A DNA stretch of 64,000 bases from Spirosoma radiotolerans (GTDB lineage Bacteria > Bacteroidota > Bacteroidia > Cytophagales > Spirosomataceae), in the NCBI RefSeq assembly GCF_000974425.1, contig NZ_CP010429.1:558001-622000 (forward strand). Reading direction: 5' to 3'. Under the pieces are notes generated by a model. That model ran no database searches. It was not told where the DNA came from and saw nothing but the letters and a program-made list of their open reading frames with translations. Shown here in pieces: positions 17,440-29,800 of this stretch. The number at the start of each line of letters is the position of its first letter. Within the stretch, counting starts at the first letter, position 1. A program made the translations under genes and the position numbers.

Positions 17440-20400
17440 ATGGCGTTTACCAGAAGTATCGATGGGGTGAACTTGACGAACACCCTGTCAGGGCTGCTAT
17501 TGTCTTTGAAAAATGAAAATGACAAGGGCATTGTATTTATTTCGGGGGCTGAGAACGAGGCAACAATGGCTTATAGCGAATTGCTTACACAGGCCCTGTC
17601 AATGCTTCATTATTTACAGCTTAGTGGTGTAAAGCCGAAGGATGAAATCATCTTTCAGGTGGATGATAACAAAGCGTTTTTGATCTCATTTTGGGCCTGT
17701 TTGCTGGGGGGCTTTACGGCTATACCGCTACCACCCGGGCAGCACGCGGAAAGTGAAGCCAAGCTGGCAAGGGTCTGTTCTATTCTCACCCATCCGTTCA
17801 TTCTCACGTCTCAATCGCTCCGTCATAAAGTAGATAAAGTACTGATTGAGCATGGCCTTTGTGTTCATGTATTGGTCTATCAGGATACCAGAAACCAGGA
17901 AGTAGCAGGTGAACTGTATGAAGCACAGGAGGATGATACTGCGTTTATACAGTTTTCATCTGGTTCCACCGGATCTCCTAAGGGGGTGGTACTCAGTCAT
18001 AAGAATCTCCTGACAAATATTGCCGCTATTGTGGAAGGGGCTGCCCTTAAGCCAACCGACAGGGCGCTTAGCTGGATGCCGCTGACGCACGATATGGGGT
18101 TAATTGGCTTCCATCTGGTTCCGCTGGCAATTCAAATACAGGCATTTCTGATGCCGACGGATTTATTCGTCAGGTACCCAGTACTCTGGATGCGTAAAGC
18201 TTCCGAACATCGTAGTACTGTTACGTCTTCGCCGAATTATGGATATCAGCATTTTTTAAATCAGTTTAATGCCGCAACTCAGTACGATTTCGATCTGTCG
18301 TCGCTGCGATTAATATTCAATGGGGCAGAGCCAATCAGGGCTGATGTATGCCGAAATTTTACCAAAGCGCTGACTCCCTATGGCTTATCCGGGCATGTCA
18401 TGTTTGCGGTGTATGGTTTGGCGGAGGCTTCGTTAGCGGTCACGTTCCCCACACCTGAAAAGCCGCTTTCCACTCTTTTTGTCTCTCAGAAGTGCCTGGG
18501 TCCCAGTGACAGAATTAGGCTGACAGAACCTGGCCATACCGATAGTTGCGAACTAATAAACTGCGGCAAACCAGTCCCTTATTGTGAGCTTGCTATTCGA
18601 AACAGCCAGGGAGAGAACCTTGAAGACGGCCAGGTAGGGTATATACACATCAAAGGCGATAACGTAACCCGGGGCTATTATCGTAATCCTGAAACTTCAC
18701 AAAAAGTAATCGGTCAGGACAACTGGTTAAACACAGACGATTTAGGCTTCATTTACAAGGGGGATTTATATGTAACTGGCCGGATGAAAGAGCTAATCGT
18801 CGTCGCTGGTCAAAACATTTATCCGCATGATATCGAGCGCATCGCTCAGCAGATTGAAGGTATCGACGCCGGTAAAGTAGTTGCCTGCGGGATTCCGGAT
18901 GCGGTCACCGGAACGGATAGCCTGGCCTTGTTCGTGCTATTCAAAAAGAACGGTAACGAGTTCTATTCACTGGCCAAAAAGCTCAAAAGACATATCGCTT
19001 CACAAACCGGGATTGAGGTGAAGTATGTCGTGCCCATCAAAAAAGTTCCGAAAACTACAAGCGGTAAAATCAAACGGGTGGCACTGGCCGATGAATTTAT
19101 GGCAGGAACGTTCGATAGTGAACTAAAAAACCTGGCATTGCTGGATGAGCAGGCCCGATCACCTATGCCCTCCACGGCTGGCAAACCGCTGGCTACGGAG
19201 GCTATTTCGGCAAAGCGTATCGCCCAATGGCTCACCGAGTGGCTTGCCAAACGATTGGAGGTTGGTATTCAGGAAATAAACGTATATCAGTCGTTTGCCG
19301 AGCAGGGCGTCACCTCGCTGATTGCCGTTGAAATGGCCCAAAGCCTTGAAGCTGAGCATGGACTTGTGGTTGATCGCACAAGTGCGTGGAACTACCCGAC
19401 TATTGATCAGCTCTCGAAACACCTGACTAGCCAGAGTCATTCCGAACTGACCGGCAGCAGCTTAGCTGAAGGGTATGTGCACGAGCCCCTGGCTATTGTA
19501 GGAATGGCTTGCCGTTTTCCGGGCGCCGACACTATAGACGACTTCTGGACCTTACTGGAGGGTGGCCGAAACACCGCTTCGGAAGCCGACGTAACGCGAT
19601 GGAATGCGGTAGCCGTGGAAAGGCTGACCCAGCCACATAAAAATAAAACGATCACCCGGGGCAACTACCTTGACGGAATTGATCGGTTTGATGCCAGCTT
19701 CTTCGGCATTTCCCCTAAAGAAGCCTGCGCTATGGACCCCCAGCAGCGGATTCTGTTAGAAACCACCTGGCAGGCGCTGGAAGATGCCGGTGTGCCCGAA
19801 AACGAATTGTCCGGTCGTGATTTCGGGGTGTTTATCGGCGTTAGCCATTCGGATTATGCCGGTTTTACCATGAATGACCTGGCCGCATTGAACGCGTATT
19901 CGGGTACTGGAAATGCCCTGAGTATTGTGGCCAACCGGGTTTCGTACGTATTCAATTTAACCGGTCCGAGCATAGCGATTGATACGGCTTGTTCATCATC
20001 TCTGGTAGCCCTGCACCAGGCCGGCCAGCATTTACGACTAAATGAATGCAGCATGGCCATCGTTGGCGGGGTGAACCTGATCATAAGCCCGGCGCTCAAT
20101 GTTGTCTTCTCGCAGGCGAACATGCTGTCCACAGATGGTATTTGCAAAACATTCGATAACGGGGCCGATGGCTACAGCCGGGGCGAAGGGTGTGGCGTTG
20201 TTATTCTTAAACGACTTTCGGATGCCGTTAAGGATGGGGATAGAATTCAGGCGGTTATACGAGGATCGGCGGTCAATCAGGATGGTAAAAGTAACGGGCT
20301 AACTGCCCCAAATGGGCTGTCGCAACGGCGTGTAATCCAGAAAGCGTTACAAGTTGCTAAGGTAGAGGCATCCGAAATTTCCTATGTAGAAACGCATGGC

Positions 20401-23400
20401 ACCGGTACTCCGCTTGGCGATCCGGTAGAGTATCAGGCACTGAAAGAAGCGCTCAGCGAAGGGCGATCTGCCCATAAACCGTGCTGGATAGGATCCGTGA
20501 AAACAAACATCGGTCATCTGGAGTCGGCAGCAGGCATGGCTGGGGTGATCAAAACCGTACTGGCGCTTACGAAGAAACAGATTCCGAAGCATCTCAATTT
20601 TGAGATGGCCAATACCTACCTGAATTATGACGTAGCGTCGTTCTTACGAGTAGCCGACAAACCCATTCCCTGGCTTACGGAAGGTGAAACCCGCAAAGCG
20701 GGTGTAAGCTCCTTTGGCTTTGGGGGCACCAACGCGCATATAATTCTGGAAGAGGCCGATTCTTATACGCCCGCAAACCCTGCGAGTGAGCCTCTGCGTA
20801 ACTATCCATTTTTACTGTCCGCTAAGACCGATACGGCCCTGCGGGCAAAGGTGCTGCAATACGGTGAGTTTCTTCGGACGACTTCTTTATCGTTCAGCGA
20901 TGTCTGTCATACGCTGGCCTGCAACCGAACTCATTTTTCATACCGGGCCAGTTTCATCGCATCAGGAAAAGAAGAAGCCATCGAACAGCTTCGCCATCTG
21001 AACATAACACCCGTTTCTCCTGACGCTCCGATTGCTTTTTTCTTCTCCGACTGCCCCACGTTCGCTAAACTGAACCTAACCGACATATACGAAGAGCTAC
21101 CCTCTTTTCGCAGCGTGGTGGGTCGCTGTAGTCAAACGCTTGGCGTACCCGTTGCGGCTATACTGACGGGCGAAGGAAATTCAAGTAGTGAGCACGTGTG
21201 GCAATCGGCTTTTTCAAAAGCGTATGCACTAATGACTTACCTGTGTGATTTGGGTATAAGCCCGAATTCGGTGAGTGGGATTGGCCTGGGTGAAATCCTG
21301 GCCGCCTGTACCGCCCAGGTCATCTCGGTAAAAGAAGGCTACTACCTGGCCACGGCCATGGGCCAGCTCGCCGATGGGAATAAACAAGCGTTGGCTACTG
21401 CCTTAGAGACGATTACGTTAAACCAGCCTCAGCTGACTATGAAAGCAGCCGGAACAGCGGATGCCCTCAACGCCGATGGTTTAACCAAAGCTTACTGGGC
21501 AGAGCGTCTGCTTAACGCTGCATCTGTGGTCGCTGTAGAAGACCATGCGCAACCGAATGAAATCAATATTGACATAGCCCGAATAAAAACTAGCGCGACT
21601 ACCAATTCGGCGGCAGTTGATGAGACGAGTCATGTAGTGAATGAGCCTGACCGGAATCTGGTCGTTGCGTTACTGACCCGTTTGTATCAGAAAGGAGCCA
21701 CTATAAACTGGCCTGCCTTGTTTGAAAATGTCGGGGGAAGAAACGTGCGTTTGCCCGGCTATCCATTCGAGCGCAAGCCCTATTGGGTAGACCTAAAAAA
21801 GCGCATCGAGTGGCTTCATTCAGACCTGCCCGTTGCGGATGATGGGCAGGTTGGTATCAAGGATTCGCTGGATGAGCATGTCTATCTACCACAGTGGGTC
21901 AGCGAACCTCTGCAATCGCCGGCCAACCCCTCTAAACGAACGTGGCTCATTTTTGCGGATAAAAAGGGAGTAGGAACGGAGTTAGCCAGAAAATTTGAAC
22001 AGAATGGCCACAAAACCATAAAGGTGTTCAACGGTAACTGCACCTTTAAAATTGATGAGTCTACGTATCAGCTCGATGGTCAGAACCCCGACGCATTACA
22101 GGTTCTTCTGCAGGACGGCGTAATCCACCAGCAACCGAACGGCTTTATTTATCTCTGGGCTGCCGATGCCGATACGAATGCCCGCCATTCTGAAACGGCT
22201 TTTCCGGCTTATGCCCAATTCCTGAACATAATACGGGTAGTAGGCCACCTGCCTTGTACCGACCATACTCCTTTTTGGGTGGTTACCCAGCCTGTTTCTT
22301 CGGTTGATGACAGCGTTTCTGAGTCGCCTTACTGGGGTTTTGCTAAATCGGCCTGGCTGGAATATCCGCAACTAAAGGGTGGCATCATTACCATGGATAG
22401 TCAGCATGGCCCGGCGGTTGTTGACAGGATCGTTAGCGAGTTGGTAAGCCAGCAAAGTGAAGATAGTGTCTGGTTTGACGATGAAAACCGACGGGTGTAT
22501 CGGCTGAAAAAAGCGTCACCCCTTTCGGAGTCACCCTTGACATTAGATCGTACCGGTCTGTATGTCATTACCGGAGGACTTGGTTTTCTGGGTATCAAGT
22601 TCCTGCAATGGATGGTTGCCCACGGAGCACAGCATATCGTGCTGACCACCCGCAAAAACATACCACCCGAGGCAACGTGGGCAACCCTGCCCGAGGATTT
22701 CCAGGGGCTTGCTGCCCTGAAGCAGGTAAAAGCATTCAGACAGGGAGGGATCGACGTAAAAGTAGTAACGCTGGACATCGCCAGCCACGATCAGCTACGT
22801 GAGTTCATCGCATCCGTTAAGCTGGATGGATTGCTCCTGAAAGGCGTAGTACACACAGCCGGGGACAGCGAATATCGGTCTATTGAAACCATTGATCCAC
22901 AGGCTATAAGCCGAATTCTGCAACCCAAGATTGTTGGTGGCTGGAATTTGCATCAGGTAACAAAAGATGCAGATCTGCACTTTTTTATCTGCCTTTCCTC
23001 CATTACGGCCATTTGGGGTGGGAAAAACCAGGCTTTATACGCTGCGGCCAATCAGTTTCTGGATGGGTTGTCCATACATCGAAAAGCATTGGGATTGCCG
23101 GGCTTAACCGTTAATCTTGGGCCAATTGCCGGTGGGGGCATGGCTGGCGACAGTACCACCATGTTCGAGAAGGTTGGCATTCAGGCTATGGATGCTGAGG
23201 CCATATTCCCCGTGATAAGTAAGCTCATTGCGTCGGCGGAGTCACAGGCTGTACTAGCCAGAATTGACTGGGATAAATTCGACGCTGTTTACCGAATGCA
23301 CGCGGTGAGTCCAGTCCTCATGATGGCAAAAGTGCCTGAGCCTAAGCACAGAGACGAAGGCGGACAAATGGCCTCGGAGTCGTTAAAAAAACTGGAAGCC

Positions 23401-23808
23401 CTGTATCCAGCCGACAGACATACGTACCTGCTGGAACTTCTGAATGACAAAGTAGCCGACGTATTAGGCTACCGAACCGGGCAGCGTGTACCTCTGGATA
23501 TTGGGTTGTTTGACCTGGGCCTGGATTCAATCATGGCGCTAAGCCTGAAAGAAAGTCTCGAAAAAGAATTCCAGGTCAAGTTAAAGCAGACGGTCGCGTT
23601 CAACTATCCCACGATCCATCGGATGGCGAATTACCTGATGAGCGAACCGCTGGCGGCTTACTTCGACCAAGAGCCCGCCGTTGTGGAAGCTGTGCAGACG
23701 GATCATTATCGGGTTGATCACCAACGTCGGCAAACCGATGACCTGGAGACGCTTACTGAAACGGAACTGGAGTTAATTCTCAACGAACAAATCAACAGAT
23801 TTTTATGA
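17440..23808 (+). CDS. Hybrid starter synthase: FAAL-ACP-KS-AT(degenerate)-KR-ACP
   Basis: This 2122-residue enzyme starts the assembly line. Residues 1-565 are a fatty acyl-AMP ligase (FSSGSTGSPKG at 172-182, MPLTHDMGLIGF) that loads a fatty acid on ACP1 (Ser626 in GVTSL). The ketosynthase (about 680-1105) has Cys851, His986 and His1026, so it looks active. The following acyltransferase region (about 1125-1440) is shortened and its GHSxGE motif reads GIGLGE at 1280-1285, with the catalytic Ser replaced by Gly1282. The ketoreductase has GGLGFLG at 1712-1718, Ser1854 and Tyr1867, no LDD motif and Trp1859 eight residues before the Tyr, features of A-type KRs. ACP2 carries Ser2030 (GLDSI). A short acidic helical tail probably docks to the next protein, whose gene overlaps by four bases (ATGA). 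Confidence 0.93.
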   Translation: MAFTRSIDGVNLTNTLSGLLLSLKNENDKGIVFISGAENEATMAYSELLTQALSMLHYLQLSGVKPKDEIIFQVDDNKAFLISFWACLLGGFTAIPLPPGQHAESEAKLARVCSILTHPFILTSQSLRHKVDKVLIEHGLCVHVLVYQDTRNQEVAGELYEAQEDDTAFIQFSSGSTGSPKGVVLSHKNLLTNIAAIVEGAALKPTDRALSWMPLTHDMGLIGFHLVPLAIQIQAFLMPTDLFVRYPVLWMRKASEHRSTVTSSPNYGYQHFLNQFNAATQYDFDLSSLRLIFNGAEPIRADVCRNFTKALTPYGLSGHVMFAVYGLAEASLAVTFPTPEKPLSTLFVSQKCLGPSDRIRLTEPGHTDSCELINCGKPVPYCELAIRNSQGENLEDGQVGYIHIKGDNVTRGYYRNPETSQKVIGQDNWLNTDDLGFIYKGDLYVTGRMKELIVVAGQNIYPHDIERIAQQIEGIDAGKVVACGIPDAVTGTDSLALFVLFKKNGNEFYSLAKKLKRHIASQTGIEVKYVVPIKKVPKTTSGKIKRVALADEFMAGTFDSELKNLALLDEQARSPMPSTAGKPLATEAISAKRIAQWLTEWLAKRLEVGIQEINVYQSFAEQGVTSLIAVEMAQSLEAEHGLVVDRTSAWNYPTIDQLSKHLTSQSHSELTGSSLAEGYVHEPLAIVGMACRFPGADTIDDFWTLLEGGRNTASEADVTRWNAVAVERLTQPHKNKTITRGNYLDGIDRFDASFFGISPKEACAMDPQQRILLETTWQALEDAGVPENELSGRDFGVFIGVSHSDYAGFTMNDLAALNAYSGTGNALSIVANRVSYVFNLTGPSIAIDTACSSSLVALHQAGQHLRLNECSMAIVGGVNLIISPALNVVFSQANMLSTDGICKTFDNGADGYSRGEGCGVVILKRLSDAVKDGDRIQAVIRGSAVNQDGKSNGLTAPNGLSQRRVIQKALQVAKVEASEISYVETHGTGTPLGDPVEYQALKEALSEGRSAHKPCWIGSVKTNIGHLESAAGMAGVIKTVLALTKKQIPKHLNFEMANTYLNYDVASFLRVADKPIPWLTEGETRKAGVSSFGFGGTNAHIILEEADSYTPANPASEPLRNYPFLLSAKTDTALRAKVLQYGEFLRTTSLSFSDVCHTLACNRTHFSYRASFIASGKEEAIEQLRHLNITPVSPDAPIAFFFSDCPTFAKLNLTDIYEELPSFRSVVGRCSQTLGVPVAAILTGEGNSSSEHVWQSAFSKAYALMTYLCDLGISPNSVSGIGLGEILAACTAQVISVKEGYYLATAMGQLADGNKQALATALETITLNQPQLTMKAAGTADALNADGLTKAYWAERLLNAASVVAVEDHAQPNEINIDIARIKTSATTNSAAVDETSHVVNEPDRNLVVALLTRLYQKGATINWPALFENVGGRNVRLPGYPFERKPYWVDLKKRIEWLHSDLPVADDGQVGIKDSLDEHVYLPQWVSEPLQSPANPSKRTWLIFADKKGVGTELARKFEQNGHKTIKVFNGNCTFKIDESTYQLDGQNPDALQVLLQDGVIHQQPNGFIYLWAADADTNARHSETAFPAYAQFLNIIRVVGHLPCTDHTPFWVVTQPVSSVDDSVSESPYWGFAKSAWLEYPQLKGGIITMDSQHGPAVVDRIVSELVSQQSEDSVWFDDENRRVYRLKKASPLSESPLTLDRTGLYVITGGLGFLGIKFLQWMVAHGAQHIVLTTRKNIPPEATWATLPEDFQGLAALKQVKAFRQGGIDVKVVTLDIASHDQLREFIASVKLDGLLLKGVVHTAGDSEYRSIETIDPQAISRILQPKIVGGWNLHQVTKDADLHFFICLSSITAIWGGKNQALYAAANQFLDGLSIHRKALGLPGLTVNLGPIAGGGMAGDSTTMFEKVGIQAMDAEAIFPVISKLIASAESQAVLARIDWDKFDAVYRMHAVSPVLMMAKVPEPKHRDEGGQMASESLKKLEALYPADRHTYLLELLNDKVADVLGYRTGQRVPLDIGLFDLGLDSIMALSLKESLEKEFQVKLKQTVAFNYPTIHRMANYLMSEPLAAYFDQEPAVVEAVQTDHYRVDHQRRQTDDLETLTETELELILNEQINRFL

Positions 23809-26800
23809 GCGCAACGAATCCCGAGCTTGTTCGCAAGGCGATTTTAGCTATCCGGAGCATGGAAGCTAAGCTTCAGGCAGCCGAAGAGAAAGCCAATGAG
23901 CCGATTGCTATCATTGGCATGGGGTGCCGCTTTCCGGGCGGTGCCAACGATCCCGAAACATTTTGGAACCTGATCAAAGAGGGCTTTGACGGGATCTCCG
24001 AAGTACCGGCAGACCGATGGAATCTGGCCGAGTATTTTGACGCTGACCCAGCCAGTGGCGGAAAGATATATTCAAAATACGGCGGGTTTCTGGCAGATGT
24101 AGACAAGTTCGACGCTCGCTTTTTCAATATTTCGGCCCGGGAAGCCGAAAGCCTTGACCCTCAGCAACGGTTACTTTTAGAGGTGAGCTGGAAAGCCCTG
24201 GAAAACGCGGCCATTGCGCCGGAAGCACTTAATGGAAGTGATACGGGGGTTTTTATTGGTATGACTACCAACGATTACTCACACCAGATCATTGAGACAG
24301 GCCAGTCGAAGCAGGTAGATGCCTATTTCAATACCGGCAATGCCCTCAATGTTGCCGCTGGCCGCATCTCCTATTCCTTTGGTTTCAACGGGCCCAGCAT
24401 GGTGATTGATACGGCTTGTTCTTCGTCGCTGGTCGCTATTCACCAGGCTTGCCTGAGTTTACGTAATGGCGATTGCACGCAGGCGCTGGCGGGTGGCGTC
24501 AGCCTCCTGCTATCGCCGGTAACCAGTGTAGGTATGTCGCGGATGAACATGCTTTCGCCGGATGGCCGATGTAAAACGTTTGACGATCGGGCCAACGGAA
24601 TCGTACGCGGAGAGGGCTGTGCGGTAATTGTCCTGAAGAAACTGTCGGATGCAATAAACGATAAAGATTGCATCTGGGGAGTGATAAAAGGTTCGGCCGT
24701 TAATCAGGATGGCGCCAGCGGAGGCTTAACAGTACCCAACGGTAAAGCACAGGAGCAGTTAATTGAAAGAGCGCTTTCCTCGGCCCGTATCAATCCGGCG
24801 GATGTGCGTTTAGTGGAAACACACGGCACCGGTACCCCGCTTGGCGACCCCATTGAAGTACATGCGTTGAGCACTGTTTATGGAAAGGGCCGCGATGCCA
24901 GCCAACCCTTGCTGCTGGGCGCCCTGAAAACTAATACGGGGCATCTGGAGGCCTGCGCGGGCGTAGCAGGTGTCATTAAAACAGTGCTGTCGATGAAACA
25001 TCGGTTGATTCCGGCTCCTATCCATTTCAATACACCTAATTCAAGAATAGCCTGGGATAGTTTATCGGTGATGGTGCCCCGCGCCAATCAGGTCTGGGAT
25101 ACACCCCTCGATAAAAAACGGATTGCAGGGGTTAGCAGTTTTGGTTTCAGCGGTACAAATGCGCACCTGATTATTGAGGAACCTTCTGTACAGGAACCTG
25201 CCGAACAGCGCATCAATTCGGGAATAAACCTGTTAACGATTTCAGCCAAAAACCCTGAGACGCTGGATAAACTGGTACAGCAGTATGCAACGCTGGTCAG
25301 TAATACGGCCGATGATGCCATCAGTAACCTGTGTTATACGGCTAATACCGCTCGAAATCATTTTGAAAGCCGTTTGGCAATCACGGCTGCAAACCGGCAG
25401 GAACTTAGCGAGGCACTTGGTAATAAAGCGCTGCTTGAGCAACGTACGGCTCGGGTAGTAAAGGGGACACCGCAAAAAATAGCTTTTTTATGCACGGGTC
25501 AGGGCTCGCAATATGCCCAGATGGGAAAGGAGCTGTACGAAACACAACCCGTTTTCAGGAAAACACTTGAGCACTGCGCTGCGCTTTTTGCAAAGCTACA
25601 GGGCGAATCGCTGATTGATCTGTTGTACAAACCAGAACTTCAGGAAAAGATCAACCAGACCCAATATACCCAGCCTGCATTGTTTTCGGTAGAATACGCA
25701 CTGGCTGAATTATGGAAAAGCTGGGGAATTAAGCCATCTGTACTGATTGGGCATAGTGTAGGGGAATATACGGCCGCTTGTCTTGCGGGCGTGTTCAGTC
25801 TGGAAGAGGGCATGCGTCTGATTACGGAACGCGGACGCCTAATGCAGAGCCTGCCCGCTGGCGGTGGCATGGCTGCCCTGTTTACTGCCGTAGAGGAAGT
25901 CCGTGCGGTCATAGCGCCCTATGGCGATAAAATAGCGATAGCGGCCATAAATGGACCTGAGCTAACCGTAATATCGGGGTATGAAGACGTAGTGGAGCAG
26001 ATTGCCAAAACGTTTTCAACCAAGGGCGTGCGTACCAGCCGGCTGGTCGTGTCTCATGCGTTTCACTCACCGTTGTTGTTGCCCATACTGGATCAGTTCA
26101 GAGCCGTTGCCAGTACGATAACGTATAACCGGCCCCAGATTAAGATCATCTCCAACCTTACAGGCAACGTTGCCGATTCAGACATCTCAACGGCAGCGTA
26201 CTGGTGCAGACACCTACTGGAGCCGGTGAACTTTTATGGAGGCATACAGACCCTCCTGCAGGATCAGACGAAGATTCATCTTGAGATCGGCCCTACGCCA
26301 AACCTGACGGCCATGGTTCGCAACTACGTAACGGGCGAGGATAAGCTATGGCTGTACGGTCTGCATCCAAAGAAACCGGACTGGACGTGTGTACTGGATA
26401 GCGTAAGGCAGCTTTATCTGAACGGGATCGACCTGAACTGGCAGGCGCTCTACGAACCTTTTCAACTGCGCAAAGTCCCGCTGCCCGCCTATCCTTTTCA
26501 ACCGGAAAGACATTGGTTTAACAAACCCAGTACGCAAAACGAAGGCAATTCGATCCTTACCCAAAGTTTTTCAGACAGACGCGATGATCAAATCTCCAAA
26601 CCTATGCAGGGAACATCTACTCACTCACATTCAGAACTTTCCACAATGGCTGAATCAAAAGCTGGAAGTCTGGAGACTCTTAAAACAATTTTAGGTGAGA
26701 TTCTTCATGAAAAACCGGAATCGCTCGATATCCACATGCCATTTCTGGATATGGGCGCCGACTCCATTGTGCTGGTTGAAGCCCTCAAAAAGATTGAGAC

Positions 26801-29800
26801 TACGTTTAATGTCCAGCTGAAGATAAGCCAATTGTTTCAGGAATTATCTACGCTGGACAGCTTAAGTGACTACGTAGCTGCCCGCCAGCCTGCTAAACAA
26901 CCCGCCAATTCGGTTAGCCAACCGACCAGCCCAGCTTTATCAGCCGACTATACAGCGGTGAGTCACACGACGTCTCCGGCAACTGACCAGCTCAATGGGC
27001 ATCGCGTTTCAGAAGGGCCGGTAGAGCACAGCGTGCAAGGGGTATTGATGAAGCAACTCGATGTTTTGCAGCAAACCATGGCGGCTCAATTACAGATGCT
27101 CAACCAGGTTCCGGCGCAAGCCCCGCAGAACAGTCCAGCGCCCGTAGTAAGGGAGCACACGGTTGTGCAACAAGCTCAGCCTGAGCGGACAAAAGGTAAC
27201 TCCAGTCAAATCAGTGCTGCTGAATCAACGAGTAAATTCAATGCGATCCGTTTGCAGGAAGACCGGGAGTTAACACCTGCTCAGCAGCGCTACCTCGACG
27301 AACTGATTGTACGATACAACGCAAAAACGTCTGAATCGAAAACGTACGCCCAACAATACCGCCCCGTTCTTGCCGATTGGATCAACTCGCTGGGTTTCCG
27401 ATTGTCGATCAAAGAAATGATCTATCAGATCGTCTCCGTGCGTTCGGCGGGTTCCCGATTCTGGGATTTGAACGGAAACGAATACATTGATCTGGCGATC
27501 GGGTTTGGCGTCAATTTCTTTGGAAATAGCCCTGAATTCGTTAAGAAGGCCGTATCCCGCCAGTTGGAAGAAGGCTTCGAACTGGCCGTCCAGTCGGACC
27601 TTGCCGGCGAAGTTGCTACGCTCATCAGTGAGTTGACGGGGTTTGAACGCATTGCCTTTTCCAATACGGGTACCGATGCGGTCATGAACGCCCTTCGTAT
27701 TGCCCGTACGGTCACGCAGAAGCAAAAGGTAGTCATTTTTAAAGGGTTCTATCACGGAACGTTCGATGGCTATCTGGCAGAAGCGGTGCAGGATGGCGGA
27801 TTGATATACAGCAAACCAGCCGCGCCGGGCACTACGCCTGGTATGATTGAGGATGTGATCCCGTTAAATTACGGCAGTGAGGAGTCGTTGAAGTATATAA
27901 TCGATCATGCAGGCGAACTGGCGGCCGTGCTGGTTGAGCCCGTGCAAAGCCGCAGGCCTGGCCATTTCCCGAGGGAGTTTTTGCTGAAGGTTCGCGAGAT
28001 TACTGAGCAGTATGGCATTACGTTTATTTTAGACGAAATCATAACTGGCTTCAGAAGTCATACGGGTGGTGTACAGGCCATGCTGGGCATTAAAGCCGAC
28101 ATCACGACGTACGGTAAAATTGTTGGCGGTGGCATGCCCATCGGGATTATTGCCGCCCGGTCAAAATACTTAAATGCCGTGGATGGCGGCTGGTGGCAGT
28201 TTGGGGATGCCTCCTATCCCGAAACGCAGATGACGCTGTTCGGAGGAACATTCTGCAAACATCCTCTGGCGCTGGCTGCGGCAAAGGCCGTGCTCCTAAA
28301 GCTCAAAACCGAAGGCCAGGCGCTCCACGATCAGGTGAACAACCGGACCAACCGGCTGGCTCAGGAGATAAACGAGTTTTTTGAGCGCATGAACATAGCG
28401 ATCCGCGTGGTACATTTCGGCTCATTGTTCAGGTTTGAACCATTCGGTAAATACAACCCGCTATTGCAGCCTATCGAGTTAGATATCTTCTTCTTCTCGC
28501 TGATAGCCAAGGGCGTGTATACCTGGGAGAGACGAATCAACTTTCTGTCGGTAGCTCACACGGAAAACGACGTTACGGTTATTGTTGCCAAAGTCAAAGA
28601 AGTGATCAACGACATGATTGCTGGGGGTTTCTTCCCCGAGGCAACGAAACGGCCGCAAGGCTACCCAATCAATGGGGTGGTGAAGGTCAATGGCCATGCG
28701 GTGGCGCAGCAGGAAGGGCATTTGCAGACGCAGAAAACGAACGGCTCAGCGTCGTCGGAAGCAGTGTTGGCCGATGCACGCATTTTGCCGGTAACGGCTG
28801 CTCAAAAGCATTTGTGGGTACTTGCTCATTTGAGCAGAGAGGGAGGGGCTGCGTATAACGTTCCGATTACCATTCGGTTAAAAGGTCGGCTTGATCAGCA
28901 ACATCTTTTGCAGGCGCTACAATGTATTGTTAAACGGCACGATTCCTTGCGGACTACGTTTAGTGCGGATGGGACCCAGCAGATTATCCACAATACAGTT
29001 CCCGTTGACATCCATGTTAGCCGAATCACGCAGGCCGATAACGCCGAAACAGCCATAGAGAATTGGCAAAAAACGAGCAATAGCCCTTTCTTCGATTTTG
29101 TAGAGGGTCCGCTCTTTCGGGCTGCGCTCCTGGAAATAAGTGATGACGAACATCTGTTTACGTTCGTTGCTCATCATAGCGTATACGATGGCTGGTCGGC
29201 GGGGGTGCTGTCTGCTGAGCTTGGCGATTTTTACTCTAAACTGGTAAACAACGAGGCTCTGGAAGTCGTCCCTGTTGCCCAGTTCAGCAACTGGCTGACA
29301 TCCCTTCCCGCTGTTTCAGATGACACACCAACCCGTTATTGGTTAGACGTATATGCTAAGCCGTTAGCAGCTTTGGAACTGCCTCTGGATAAGTCGCGTC
29401 CGGCGATGAAGACCTACTGTGGCGACAGTAGCCAGGCGACGTTGCAGCCTAAGCTGACCGATATGATAAAAAGAGTCGCGAAGCGACATGGCCTAACTCC
29501 GTTCATGATGCTGTTTGGTGGATACGCCTTGCTTTTGCACAAGCTTACCGGTCAGAGCGATTTAGTAATTGGTATACCGGTAGCCGGTAGGAATCTGGAA
29601 GAGGAAGCGACGTCGATTGGTTACTATGCCCAGGTTCTGCCGATACGCTTACAGATTGATAAGTCACAAACGATCGAAGCCTTCTTACGTTACGTACGGA
29701 ACATATTGTTGCAGGCTTTTGACAATAGCGCCTTCACGCTGACTGATCTATTGAATAGCTTACAGCGGCAGGGGGATGCCGCCAGCACGCCGATCGTGAG

